A stretch of DNA of 64,000 bases from Pseudomonas bubulae (lineage in GTDB: Bacteria; Pseudomonadota; Gammaproteobacteria; Pseudomonadales; Pseudomonadaceae). The notes under the pieces are model-generated. The model did no database searches, had not been told where the DNA came from, and saw nothing but the letters and a program-made list of their open reading frames with translations. The position numbers were made by a program, and so were the translations under genes. The stretch lies in NCBI RefSeq assembly GCF_037023725.1, contig NZ_CP146077.1, forward strand, positions 3,881,001 through 3,945,000. Reading direction: 5' to 3'. Positions 1 through 6,772 of the stretch are shown piece by piece. Each line of letters opens with the position of its first letter. Positions within the stretch are counted from its first letter, which is position 1.

Positions 1-794
1 TCGGCGCCGTGGCGCTGCGGTGCTGTACCGTTCTTGATCAGTTGCAGGGGGATACGCCCTTCGGACGCCATAAAGCGATCCATAAGGCCGGTTTTGTTCA
101 TTTCCAGACTGAACACCATCACGCTCTTGCTCTCGCGAATGGCGGCATGGGAGGCGATGTTCATGGCCAGGGTGGTCTTACCCATCGCGGGGCGCCCGGC
201 GATGATGATCAATTGCTCGGCCTTGAGCCCTTGAAGCTTGGCGTCCAGATCAGGAATACCGGTAGACAGGCCGTCGATGCCCTCCCCGCGATCTGCCCGG
301 GCCTGCAAAACCTCGATGTAGTCATCCAGAATGTCTTCGGCCATCACCACTTCGGACGTGGCCGACTGGCTATCGATGGCCTGGGCCTCAGCCTGCACAG
401 CCGCGACCTTGTCCACGGTCGGCTGGTCGCTGTGGGCAATCTCGTTGATGCGATCGCTGAGCGCGATCATGGCCCGATCGAGGCTGCGCTCGCGCACGGT
501 GATGGCGTATGAGGCGGCATTGGCAGCGCTTGGCGTGTTGCGGGTGATTTCAGCCGCATACCAAGTGGCGTTCTTGCTGCTGGGCAACTCACCCAAGTAA
601 ACGCCCACCGTGACGGCATCGGCCGGCTTGCCTTCGGCGTGCAAGGCCAGAATGCCGCGATACAGGGCTGCGTTGTCCTGGTAGTAAAAATCATCGACAG
701 CCAGGTCCGCACTCAGGATGTCGATCAGCTCAGGGCGCAGGAACATCGCACCCAGCACGCCGTGTTCGGCCTCAACGCTGTAGGGATCACGCAT
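1..794 (-). CDS. DnaB-type replicative helicase of the prophage (partial, runs off left edge)
   Basis: The visible 264 codons begin with a DnaB N-terminal domain (start MRDPYSVEAEHGVLGAMF) and continue into the RecA-like ATPase domain. The Walker A motif GRPAMGKTT is at about residues 206-214, followed by a SLEM motif typical of DnaB. The protein would unwind DNA at the phage origin and load the host replisome. The start codon at 794 overlaps the end of the upstream gene by eight bases, implying translational coupling. The C-terminal half, including Walker B and the DNA-binding loops, is beyond position 1, so intactness is unknown. It is probably a phage copy and not the chromosomal dnaB, given its neighbours. 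Confidence 0.93.
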   Translation of the reverse strand, partial: MRDPYSVEAEHGVLGAMFLRPELIDILSADLAVDDFYYQDNAALYRGILALHAEGKPADAVTVGVYLGELPSSKNATWYAAEITRNTPSAANAASYAITVRERSLDRAMIALSDRINEIAHSDQPTVDKVAAVQAEAQAIDSQSATSEVVMAEDILDDYIEVLQARADRGEGIDGLSTGIPDLDAKLQGLKAEQLIIIAGRPAMGKTTLAMNIASHAAIRESKSVMVFSLEMNKTGLMDRFMASEGRIPLQLIKNGTAPQRHGA

Positions 795-1497
795 TGTAAT
801 TACCCTCCACAACCTTGACGAAGTTGCTCGGGGCGATCAGCCAGTCGAAGGTGGCGCGGAATGGCTTGCCGCCGTTGCGGCCTTCACCCTGCCCCATCAG
901 GAATTCACTTTCTCCAACCAGGGCGAAGAAGTCAGCCCAGAAATCCAGATCCTGGTGCACGTCACTTTCGTTCCAGCGCGCATTGATCTTGGTTTTTCGA
1001 TCCTTGGTGAGCATCGCCACTTGTGGCAGCCCTGGAAGGGTGTTGTTGAACAGGTCAACGATGGCCTGTGGGTCGCACTTCGGCTTCGAGACTTTCAGTG
1101 GATTCGAACCATCCCCGAGAGGTGACGGTTCAATTGATGGTTCCTTTACGGTTCTGGGGGCAGCTGCTGCCGGGGTAACCGGCACCTCCTGCCGGGGTGG
1201 TGGGGCATCTGCTGCCGGGGGGCATTTAGTGCCGGGGGCATATCCTGCCGGGGTTATCGTGTACCAGGTTGACCGGCCATAACGCTGATTGCTGACCAAA
1301 ACACCGGCCTCTTCCAGCCAGCGCAATGCGCCACGAACAGCGCGTTCTGACAAGCAAGTGCGAATACCGATGGTGTTGATCGAAGGCCAGCAAACGCCCT
1401 CATCGCTTGCATTGTCGGCAAGGCTGATCAGCACAGCTTTCTGGGTGGGGCTCATGCCTTGCAGCGGCCAGCAGGCGCTCATGATGATCGTGCTCAT
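787..1497 (-). CDS. Phage replication protein with N-terminal winged helix-turn-helix
   Basis: A 236-aa protein whose first 80 residues form a winged-helix DNA-binding domain. The pattern LTPTQK/SLADNAS-like, CWPSINTIG and SERAVRGALRWLEEAG is typical of phage replication initiators and plasmid Rep-like proteins. A Pro/Ala-rich linker (about 85-135) precedes a C-terminal domain ending with a FDWLIAPSNFVKVVEGNY motif, common in O-like or helicase-loader proteins. It immediately precedes and overlaps the DnaB-type helicase, so a job in origin recognition or helicase loading is inferred. The start ATG overlaps the stop of the upstream small gene. Confidence 0.85.
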   Translation of the reverse strand: MSTIIMSACWPLQGMSPTQKAVLISLADNASDEGVCWPSINTIGIRTCLSERAVRGALRWLEEAGVLVSNQRYGRSTWYTITPAGYAPGTKCPPAADAPPPRQEVPVTPAAAAPRTVKEPSIEPSPLGDGSNPLKVSKPKCDPQAIVDLFNNTLPGLPQVAMLTKDRKTKINARWNESDVHQDLDFWADFFALVGESEFLMGQGEGRNGGKPFRATFDWLIAPSNFVKVVEGNYNA

Positions 1498-1688
1498 GCA
1501 GAAGTCTCCTGCCCAGGCACAAGCGATGCTTTCAGGTGTTCAAGGCACTCCCGACTGAACTGGGCTTTGGACTCGCTGGAGTACTGGTAACGCACCAGGA
1601 GTGCAGCGCGCATGGCCGCGGACTGGTGATTTCTGCCGGATTGCGCTGCGTTCTCAGAGGTGTTGCTTGATGATGGAATGGTGCTCAT
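1494..1688 (-). CDS. Small prophage protein of unknown function
   Basis: A 64-aa ORF, Ser/Ala-rich at the N terminus, ending in an ATGA-type overlap with the replication gene. It is therefore probably co-translated in the leftward early operon. A GGGG run lies a few bases upstream of the ATG. No domain is recognised. Its place between the Cro-like gene and the replication genes matches where lambdoid phages keep a CII-like activator, but the sequence shows no convincing helix-turn-helix. Confidence 0.6.
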   Translation of the reverse strand: MSTIPSSSNTSENAAQSGRNHQSAAMRAALLVRYQYSSESKAQFSRECLEHLKASLVPGQETSA

Positions 1689-1712
1689 AATGACCCCGCA
1701 AGTGTTGTACTG

Positions 1713-1739
1713 AAGCCGGTCTAGCCACCGGCTTTTTTT
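1713..1739 (+). terminator. Intrinsic terminator pointing rightward, antisense to the early operon
   Basis: A perfect 8-bp stem (AAGCCGGT/ACCGGCTT) with a six-base loop is followed by seven T on the plus strand. It lies in the gap between the Cro-like gene and the small ORF, both minus strand. It would stop a plus-strand transcript coming from the left, where no plus gene is seen. Confidence 0.6.
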
Positions 1740-1762
1740 CGTCTACGATTTGATTACTGGAT

Positions 1763-1779
1763 GGATTAACAGCTAATCC
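1763..1779. repeat. 17-bp inverted repeat between cro-like gene and early operon
   Basis: GGATTA-ACAGC-TAATCC is a perfect 6-5-6 inverted repeat. It has the same geometry as the repressor operators of this element but a different sequence. It lies just downstream of the Cro-like gene. It may bind another phage regulator; this is inference from symmetry only. Confidence 0.4.
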
Positions 1780-1799
1780 GAGGCGCTGTTTATCGATCT

Positions 1800-2069
1800 C
1801 TAAGAGGCCGATAATTCGCTTATCAAATGGATTGGCTGTTCAGACTCAGCCGCAATTTCGGCCAGCCTCGGAAAAAAAGAGAACGCCGAAATCTCACCGG
1901 AAGTAGCCTTGTGCAGTTTTGCGGCAACGTACTCGGACGGCTTTCGGTGGCCCCCAGCGATCAGCCAGAGGTAGCCAACAGAGATCCCTGCTTCGTCGGC
2001 AACCCGCTGTCGCTCGTCGTTACAGGCTTTTGTGAGCCATCGCTGCATACCGGGAATCGGAATTTTCAT
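1800..2069 (-). CDS. Cro-like phage repressor (HTH)
   Basis: An 89-aa basic protein with a single helix-turn-helix domain (about residues 8-50; motif RVADEAGISVGYLWLIAGG), the size and make-up of Cro family proteins. It is transcribed leftward, divergently from the S24 repressor gene at 2185. The 115-bp spacer contains two operators of the TTTATC-N5-GATAAA type. It is expected to turn down repressor synthesis and early transcription during lytic growth. The start at 2069 has an AAGG nine bases upstream. Its role rests on position and fold, so Cro is inferred. Confidence 0.78.
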   Translation of the reverse strand: MKIPIPGMQRWLTKACNDERQRVADEAGISVGYLWLIAGGHRKPSEYVAAKLHKATSGEISAFSFFPRLAEIAAESEQPIHLISELSAS

Positions 2070-2099
2070 GTGCAGTGCCTTTGCTGGATATTTATCAAA

Positions 2100-2116
2100 T
2101 TTATCTCATTGATAAT
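2100..2116. promoter_or_regulatory. Repressor operator, cro-proximal
   Basis: TTTATC-TCATT-GATAAT is an inverted repeat with one mismatch at the outer base, 31 bp upstream of the Cro-like start. A further TTTATC half-site lies at 2091-2096. It matches the site at 2150 and those at 3048 and 3073. Confidence 0.65.
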
Positions 2117-2149
2117 TTCAAGGCAAGAAAGCATTGATCGTTCTGATTA

Positions 2150-2166
2150 TTTATCAGATAGATAAA
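2150..2166. promoter_or_regulatory. Repressor operator, repressor-proximal
   Basis: TTTATCAGATAGATAAA is a perfect 6-5-6 inverted repeat ending 18 bp upstream of the S24 repressor ATG. With the site at 2100 it brackets the divergent promoter region, as expected for autoregulation and repression of the early operon. Confidence 0.7.
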
Positions 2167-2184
2167 AGGAGGGATCATTAGGGT

Positions 2185-2895
2185 ATGGACACCAACAGCA
2201 TTCGCAGAGAAAACCTCAGAGCCCTTGCAGCCACGCACAAATCCCAAGCGGATTTCGCAGCGGCCTGCGGAACAGCGGCATCGGTAATTAGCCTGATCAT
2301 TTCCCCCAACCCAAAACGCAATTTGGGGCACAGGCTGGCCAGAAAAATCGAAGAGGCCCAAGGCTTGCCTCTGGGCTGGCTGGATAGTGAGCATTCCGCT
2401 TCAGCTGAGCCGCCAATAGAAGTTGATTTTCTGCCGGCCGCCCTGGCACAGAAAATTTCGTCTTACCGACCCGTAATTGAAATCGAACGCTTTGATGTAG
2501 CGGGCTCGATGGGCTCCGGCTCTGAACCGCCTGAATTCAACGGCGTTGTAGAGGCCATGAGCCTTGACGCCTCTTGGGTGCGCCAAAACCTGGTGTTCAC
2601 ATCCATCGACAATATCAAGCTGATTTCTGGTCGCGGGGACAGCATGTCACCCACTATTCGCAGCGGCGACCCGGTACTTGTAGACATTGGTGTTGTGTCG
2701 GTTGAATCAGATGCGATCTATTTTTTCCAGATGCGCGGGCAACTCCACATCAAGCGCATACAGCGAGACCTGGATGGGCTGACGATCATTTCTGACAACG
2801 ACAAATATCAATCCATCAGGGTTCCTGCGGACCGCGAAGATGATCTGACCATCATGGCGCAGGTAATCTATTGGTGGAATGGCCGAAACTTTTGA
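2185..2895 (+). CDS. CI/LexA-like prophage repressor (XRE HTH plus S24 peptidase)
   Basis: A 236-aa protein with an N-terminal XRE helix-turn-helix (about residues 5-55) and a C-terminal S24 peptidase fold (about 125-230). The catalytic serine is in GDSMSPTI (about residue 154) and the probable catalytic lysine in LHIKRIQ. A possible Ala-Gly autocleavage site lies in DVAGSMG around residue 109. Such repressors maintain lysogeny and self-cleave with RecA* after DNA damage. Upstream lies AAGGAGGG, about 11 bases from the ATG. Operators occur on both sides of the gene, and a terminator follows it. All key residues are present, so it looks functional. Confidence 0.9.
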   Translation: MDTNSIRRENLRALAATHKSQADFAAACGTAASVISLIISPNPKRNLGHRLARKIEEAQGLPLGWLDSEHSASAEPPIEVDFLPAALAQKISSYRPVIEIERFDVAGSMGSGSEPPEFNGVVEAMSLDASWVRQNLVFTSIDNIKLISGRGDSMSPTIRSGDPVLVDIGVVSVESDAIYFFQMRGQLHIKRIQRDLDGLTIISDNDKYQSIRVPADREDDLTIMAQVIYWWNGRNF

Positions 2896-2970
2896 TGGCC
2901 CTGGCAGCATCTCGCTTCCCTTCGAGCATTAAGGCCACCCCATAGCACCTGCACAGAATTGATACACACG

Positions 2971-2997
2971 AAATCCCGCCGTCGAGCGGGATTTTTT
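2971..2997 (+). terminator. Intrinsic terminator of the repressor gene
   Basis: A 9-bp perfect stem AAATCCCGC/GCGGGATTT with loop CGTCGA ends in a T tract. It lies 75 bp after the repressor stop codon and insulates it from the downstream rightward promoter. Confidence 0.85.
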
Positions 2998-3047
2998 GTG
3001 TCTGTGATAAAGCAATTGATCAAAAAACCAATGAACGCGGAGATAAA

Positions 3048-3064
3048 TTTATCAAAATGATATT
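3048..3064. promoter_or_regulatory. Repressor operator (degenerate) upstream of rightward promoter
   Basis: TTTATC-AAAAT-GATATT has the same 6-5-6 layout as the other operators with two mismatches at the outer end. It abuts a GATAAA half-site at 3042-3047 and ends on the -35 box of the promoter at 3063. Confidence 0.5.
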
Positions 3065-3091
3065 GACAGTAATTTATCGCAGAGATAAATT
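3063..3091 (+). promoter_or_regulatory. Sigma-70 promoter overlapped by repressor operator
   Basis: A perfect -35 box TTGACA (3063-3068), a 17-base spacer and a -10-like TAAATT (3086-3091). The spacer and -10 are covered by a perfect operator TTTATC-GCAGA-GATAAA (3073-3089). It fires rightward, after the repressor terminator, into a structured leader and the LuxR-type gene. It should be silent in the lysogen and open on induction. Confidence 0.72.
3073..3089. promoter_or_regulatory. Repressor operator within promoter spacer
   Basis: Perfect inverted repeat TTTATC-GCAGA-GATAAA, identical in both arms to the operator at 2150. It lies across the spacer and -10 of the promoter at 3063. Confidence 0.7.
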
Positions 3092-3545
3092 CACTCCATC
3101 GCCGGCCAACACCGGCAACGCTGCAGAGATGCCAGGGGCAACCCGAACGCTCTTTAACAACGAACAGCTACACAGCGCCGGACGGGAAAGGTCGTTAGCG
3201 CACTCAAAGGCTGGAGCCTCCCTGAGTGTTGCCGTATCGACCTCGGTAAGACGGCGCGCAACAACACACCTCAGCAAATGGAGGGTTTGCAGTCATGCAC
3301 ATGTGAGCGATTCACCTGCGTGGAGCGGAAAGCCTGAAGGCCGCTCCCAATACCTGGTCAGGCAGCGGACAGCGGGGCCGACGATGTGACCGCGCATCAG
3401 CCGAAAGGCAGGCCCAACCCAACGTACCAAGCAAACTTGATGCAACAACCCCGGGCCGTCGCCAGTAGCGAGCCCGGGTGCTTCACGGACAGTTTCACTT
3501 CTGCCACCGCATCGGTGGCAGCGGGAAAACAACCGGGTAAACATC
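3092..3545 (+). other. Structured untranslated leader with boxA motif
   Basis: No convincing gene lies in these 454 bases. At 3149-3159 is GCTCTTTAACA, identical to the core of the bacterial rRNA boxA antitermination signal. It is followed by a GACGGGAAAGGTC hairpin candidate flanked by GCGC repeats (about 3174-3202). Further on are a stem CCCGGGC/GCCCGGG (3450-3456 with 3472-3478) and a perfect hairpin TGCCACCG-CAT-CGGTGGCA (3502-3520). Together with the repressed promoter upstream this resembles a phage leader under antitermination control. Function is inferred. Confidence 0.55.
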
Positions 3546-3929
3546 ATGGAATCGACAATCGTAGACGGTGCATGGAAAGGCCACCTCGGCCGAGGCCTTG
3601 CGCCGCGGGAACTGCAATTTCTTCTTGCCGTGGCACAAGGCATGACCGCAAAGGAAATCGCCAGAGCGTTCGGCATTGCGCCGGGCACCGTGGTCAAGCG
3701 ACTGGCCTGCGCCATGTTCAAGCTCGGCGTTCACCGTCAGGGCGCTATGGTCGCCGAAGCGATGCGCCGCCAGATCATCACCCCGCTCTGCCTGCTGCTG
3801 GTCGCGGTGATGACCATGCAGGGTCTTGATGACAGCGGGATAGCTCGCCGTGATCGTCGCCCAACTGAGCGCCGAGGTGGCGAGCTGAGAATGGCGCGCC
3901 GCGCTGACTCTTTTGATCTGGTCGGTTAA
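3546..3929 (+). CDS. LuxR-type HTH transcriptional regulator of the prophage
   Basis: A 127-aa protein made almost entirely of a LuxR/FixJ-type DNA-binding domain (about residues 15-72; motif LAPRELQFLLAVAQGMTAKEIARA in which LxxREx5-6AxGxxxxEIA is typical). There is no receiver or ligand-binding domain. A hydrophobic stretch at about 78-92 and a basic tail follow. It is the first gene after the repressor-controlled promoter at 3063 and its boxA leader, so it is likely made on induction and may control later phage genes. No strong ribosome-binding site is seen, so the start is less certain. Confidence 0.75.
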   Translation: MESTIVDGAWKGHLGRGLAPRELQFLLAVAQGMTAKEIARAFGIAPGTVVKRLACAMFKLGVHRQGAMVAEAMRRQIITPLCLLLVAVMTMQGLDDSGIARRDRRPTERRGGELRMARRADSFDLVG

Positions 3930-4120
3930 TCGAATCAACCAGCGCCACGACAGCCTGTCGCTAACTGCCCGAGCCCCTGGTACTCCCCAGCACCAGGCCG
4001 TATCGGTCTGATCTTCGGCATATTCCGGCCAGAGTACAGACCGATGCGGACGCCAACCCAGCAGACGCTGGAGACCTGCATCCCCCTTCCCTACAGACGC
4101 TCAAACCGGAGGACTCAGCC

Positions 4121-4132
4121 ATGCACAAGTAA
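4121..4132 (+). CDS. Three-codon mini-ORF (Met-His-Lys-stop)
   Basis: ATG CAC AAG TAA is preceded at seven bases by GGAGGA (4108-4113), the strongest Shine-Dalgarno match in this part of the element. No longer reading frame uses this start. It sits 63 bp before a terminator. Lambda-type minigenes of this size sequester tRNA through peptidyl-tRNA drop-off; a similar role, or a leader-peptide role, is only inference. Confidence 0.4.
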   Translation: MHK

Positions 4133-4195
4133 CCAAGACGGGCACGCCCGCACAGCCAGGCTCTTACATACGGTGGCGTTTTAAGAGTGCAACAC

Positions 4196-4219
4196 AGCCC
4201 GGTTTCGACTGGGCTTTTT
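4196..4219 (+). terminator. Intrinsic terminator ending the rightward prophage transcript
   Basis: An 8-bp stem AGCCCGGT/ACTGGGCT (one G-U pair) with a TTCG tetraloop is followed by a T tract. It ends the transcription unit begun at 3063, unless antitermination lets polymerase through to the gene at 4321. Confidence 0.85.
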
Positions 4220-4320
4220 AATACCTGCGTTTATCCGTCAGCAGTCCATTGCGCGCCCAGCGGCAAACAGTGTGATGCCTGAGTGCTGACGAATAACCGT
4301 AACCCTGTCGAGGATCGACC

Positions 4321-4668
4321 ATGCACCCATCAATCGCCCAGCGCATCACCGTTCTCGACGGGTTGCGCGCACGTGCCCACCAGGCCACGGCCGAGTTCTA
4401 CCAAAAGCCCGGTGTACAACCACCACCGCTGGCCCCGCTGATCATCGTCCGGCCGAGCGGCAACAACACCTTTTCGCTGATCAATCGGGCTACAGGCGTG
4501 GTTGTGGCCGAGCGCTTCGGCCACAACAACGCCACCAGCCATGCCCGGGCGCTGGAAGCCAAAGCGGCGCAGTTCGGCATCAAGCAATTCGGTCAGCTAC
4601 TGAGAGACTGGGCATTACGCATCAGCGCAATACTGGCCGTACTTGCCCTTTTCAAAAGTCATCTGTGA
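4321..4668 (+). CDS. Conserved-looking prophage protein, unknown function
   Basis: A 115-aa protein, Ala/Arg-rich, with a central segment PSGNNTFSLINRATGVVVAERFGHNNATSHARALEAKA that looks like a small alpha/beta domain. A C-terminal hydrophobic helix (about residues 98-113) could anchor it in the membrane. GAGG lies seven bases before the ATG. It follows a terminator, so expression may depend on readthrough or its own promoter. No family is recognised. Confidence 0.65.
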   Translation: MHPSIAQRITVLDGLRARAHQATAEFYQKPGVQPPPLAPLIIVRPSGNNTFSLINRATGVVVAERFGHNNATSHARALEAKAAQFGIKQFGQLLRDWALRISAILAVLALFKSHL

Positions 4669-4851
4669 AGCATATTAACACCTCAGTGGTACGCCACCCT
4701 CCCTAAGCCCAGTACCAATTGCGACTAAGCGAGTTTGAAATCAAGGGAAATAGCCAAAAACATCCACCGAAAAGGAGCGCGAACAGCCCGACCTCCATAA
4801 ACGCCTGCAGCGAGTCCCAAACGATCGTGCGGAGCAAACCTATGAGCTTTA

Positions 4852-5586
4852 TTATGTGACAAATTTGAAAACATACCGAACCCCCTGTAGCTCCGGACTA
4901 AAGTAATACAAGCCAACGATTGAAAATATCGAAACAAATATAACAAAGGCCAGAGCAAACCAAATAATTTTTACGTTTGAAAAAACCTTAAACTGAACTG
5001 AAATCATGATATTGAAACCTATGAGCAAACACCAAAAAATCAAAACAAGCACAGCCGCAGACACAACGCTTTCCGCCTTTGAGAAAACATTTATTGTTAC
5101 TGCAATGAACGCAAAAAATGAAACAAAAACTGACAGCGCAGAAATCGCATTACCCTTTATATACTTCACCTCTTCCTGCAATTCAGCTTGAAGCTTTTGA
5201 GAGTTACTAGTCTGCGACTTAATATTTTCCAAGCTCAAATTAATAGAGGCAATTAAAGCTTCTGAACTTTCCAATCTTTGAGAAACCTTCTTCTCAGACT
5301 GCTGAACAAAAACTAACTTCTCAGTGAAAATTTCATTGATTTTCGCAGCAGCCGCTGCAGTTGACACCTGAATATACTCATCTATCTTTCTACTGATCAC
5401 CTCTTCCGCAGTAAACGATGACGATCCTCCTACTGGTGAGTTTGGATTTACTGATCCCGTGTTGGTTGAGGATGATGGGTAAAAAGGAGATCCATTTGAG
5501 TTTGTAGATGACGTACTATTATTTTTGTTGTTAACTGCTGAACGATTACTTTTTTGGTTAGCCCCAGAGCTCTCATCTTTTGACAT
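4852..5586 (-). CDS. Unknown membrane protein with Ser/Asn-rich N terminus and coiled coil
   Basis: A 244-aa protein in three parts. Residues 1-55 are a low-complexity Ser/Asn/Gly-rich region. Residues 57-145 are helical and rich in Glu, Lys and Gln (KVSQRLESSEALIASINLSLENI), probably a coiled coil. Residues 147-235 hold about four hydrophobic segments (about 147-168, 173-185, 186-197 and 208-230), so the C terminus lies in the inner membrane. It is the second gene of a two-gene minus-strand operon, starting five bases after the stop of the 220-aa partner, with AAGGTG as ribosome-binding site. Base composition is much more AT-rich than the flanking genes, which points to separate acquisition as a phage cargo gene. 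A sensor-plus-membrane-effector role in phage exclusion is possible but unproven. Confidence 0.75.
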   Translation of the reverse strand: MSKDESSGANQKSNRSAVNNKNNSTSSTNSNGSPFYPSSSTNTGSVNPNSPVGGSSSFTAEEVISRKIDEYIQVSTAAAAAKINEIFTEKLVFVQQSEKKVSQRLESSEALIASINLSLENIKSQTSNSQKLQAELQEEVKYIKGNAISALSVFVSFFAFIAVTINVFSKAESVVSAAVLVLIFWCLLIGFNIMISVQFKVFSNVKIIWFALAFVIFVSIFSIVGLYYFSPELQGVRYVFKFVT

Positions 5587-5590
5587 TTCA

Positions 5591-6253
5591 TTACACCTTA
5601 ATAAAGTCTTTTAAACTGCCGAGTTCAGTTAAAGCGCTGGCTTCAAGTACATAATCGATAACTTCTTTATCATCCAAACTCGACGAATCTGAAAGATCTG
5701 TATTTATATCCCTATTAAATGCGACTCCCGACTCACCAAAATCATTCTGCCCAGTTGAAAAAATAAAAATATTATTACTTTGCTTATTTGCACAAATTAC
5801 TTTTTTTGTTAGCGATATAGTGACCTCACAGATATCATCAGAAGACACCTTCATCAATTCATCTATCAAAAAATCAGCCTTTGCTTGAGCAATAAAAAAC
5901 AACCTAACAAATCCAACTCTTGAAAATACAATTTTCTTCTCGGATAGAATTGACATCAAACTTTGACAGCTAAGAATAAAAGAACAGATATCACCGTCAT
6001 CTATTCCTAGAGGTAACGCTAAAAACAAATCAATTCTACTTTTACTCATAGCTAATCGATAGCCTTCCGAGGTATTAATTTGAAGCCTAGGAAACTCATC
6101 TGGCATCCCGGCCATTTCTGGAATAATCATTGGCTCAAACTCCCCAATATTCATTCTATTCCTAACAGCACTACTAAGCTCGTCTGCTCTGATCGATCCA
6201 GAACTTATAAATAATGCAAGCTGAACAGAGAGAGTTCTAATTCCTTTAAGCAC
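5591..6253 (-). CDS. Unknown 220-aa cytoplasmic protein, partner of the membrane protein
   Basis: The start is set at a GTG (6253) with AGGAG eight bases upstream. An ATG ten codons further up overlaps the -10 box and has no ribosome-binding site. The protein is soluble, without a signal or clear catalytic motif. The middle part (PRLQINTSEGYRLAMSKSRI and later RVGFVRLFFIAQ) and a late DINTDLS motif loosely recall the TIGR04255 family of uncharacterised proteins, but this is a weak impression. Codon use is AT-rich like its partner. It lies inside a prophage, opposite in strand to its surroundings, which is typical of cargo genes for superinfection immunity or defence. Confidence 0.72.
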   Translation of the reverse strand: MLKGIRTLSVQLALFISSGSIRADELSSAVRNRMNIGEFEPMIIPEMAGMPDEFPRLQINTSEGYRLAMSKSRIDLFLALPLGIDDGDICSFILSCQSLMSILSEKKIVFSRVGFVRLFFIAQAKADFLIDELMKVSSDDICEVTISLTKKVICANKQSNNIFIFSTGQNDFGESGVAFNRDINTDLSDSSSLDDKEVIDYVLEASALTELGSLKDFIKV

Positions 6254-6281
6254 GGTAATTACTCCTAAAAAATGGCCGACC

Positions 6282-6287
6282 ATTATA
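6282..6287 (-). promoter_or_regulatory. -10 box of the two-gene cassette
   Basis: A perfect TATAAT on the minus strand lies 29 bp upstream of the GTG start of the 220-aa gene. The region 17 bases further up (TTTTTA) is a poor -35, so an activator or an AT-rich UP element may help. Confidence 0.5.
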
Positions 6288-6289
6288 GC

Positions 6290-6631
6290 ATTATGATGCC
6301 ATGATAAAAATCTACGGCGATATAGCCATTTCTAATATGACAGGTCAGGCTTACGTACAGGAGTGAGCGCTAGCAGAAGACGATGAGGCCGACATCAAAG
6401 TAAGGTGACTAATTTCAGCAACCTTTGGAGCCAGAATGGTTTGACGGCCCGAGGATGAACCCGCACCGATTCAACTGTGAGGCGTTTACAAACACGGCGC
6501 AGCTCATTGTCCTGAAAGAACGAGGGTAGTTCTGTTAAGGCTCGGTCAATGTACGTGTCCCGCTCGATATAGCTGAAGATATACGTAATTCACCTTCAAC
6601 TGATCATCCTTACGGGGCGCATAGTGAGCCG
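6290..6631 (+). other. Decayed or non-coding prophage stretch
   Basis: About 340 bases without a normal gene. Short plus-strand reading frames look like remnants: 6301-6366 starts MIKIYGDIAIS and stops after 21 codons, and 6456-6530 starts MNPHRFNCEAFTNTAQ and stops after 24 codons. I see no promoter, hairpin or repeat that explains it. It is probably a deletion scar between the cassette and the excision genes. Confidence 0.4.
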
Positions 6632-6772
6632 ATGACGAAACTTATCGGCGATGAGTGGTGGCACCTGTCTTGCGACTCCACCGAACCAAACCAATACTAC
6701 ATATCCCTTGAGCGAATCATTCTCGCGATCCAGCTTGAACTGGGCCAAGAACAGCATCACGCAGCAGAATGA
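6632..6772 (+). CDS. Small prophage protein, possibly remnant
   Basis: A 46-aa reading frame with codon use like real genes (start MTKLIGDEWWHLSCDS, end ELGQEQHHAAE). The frame is open upstream to about 6540 without a better start, so it may be the C-terminal end of a longer, broken gene. It ends in an ATGA overlap with the next frame, the arrangement of translationally coupled phage genes. No ribosome-binding site is evident and no family is recognised. Confidence 0.4.
   Translation: MTKLIGDEWWHLSCDSTEPNQYYISLERIILAIQLELGQEQHHAAE

Larger units (their letters stand above)
3930..4320 (+). other. Gene-free structured stretch with mini-ORF and terminator
   Basis: These 391 bases contain no normal gene. 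They contain a 6-bp stem CCTGGT/ACCAGG, a long hairpin with arms ATCGGTCTG and CAGACCGAT (4002-4045), the mini-ORF at 4121 and the terminator at 4196. They look like the 3' part of the transcript started at 3063. Whether they form a stable RNA is unknown. Confidence 0.5.

Noticed and set aside
3057..3389. 110-aa plus-strand reading frame in the prophage leader
   Set aside because: It begins inside the promoter and operator at 3063-3091, has no ribosome-binding site and a random-looking Arg/Ser-rich translation. The region is better explained as a structured leader.
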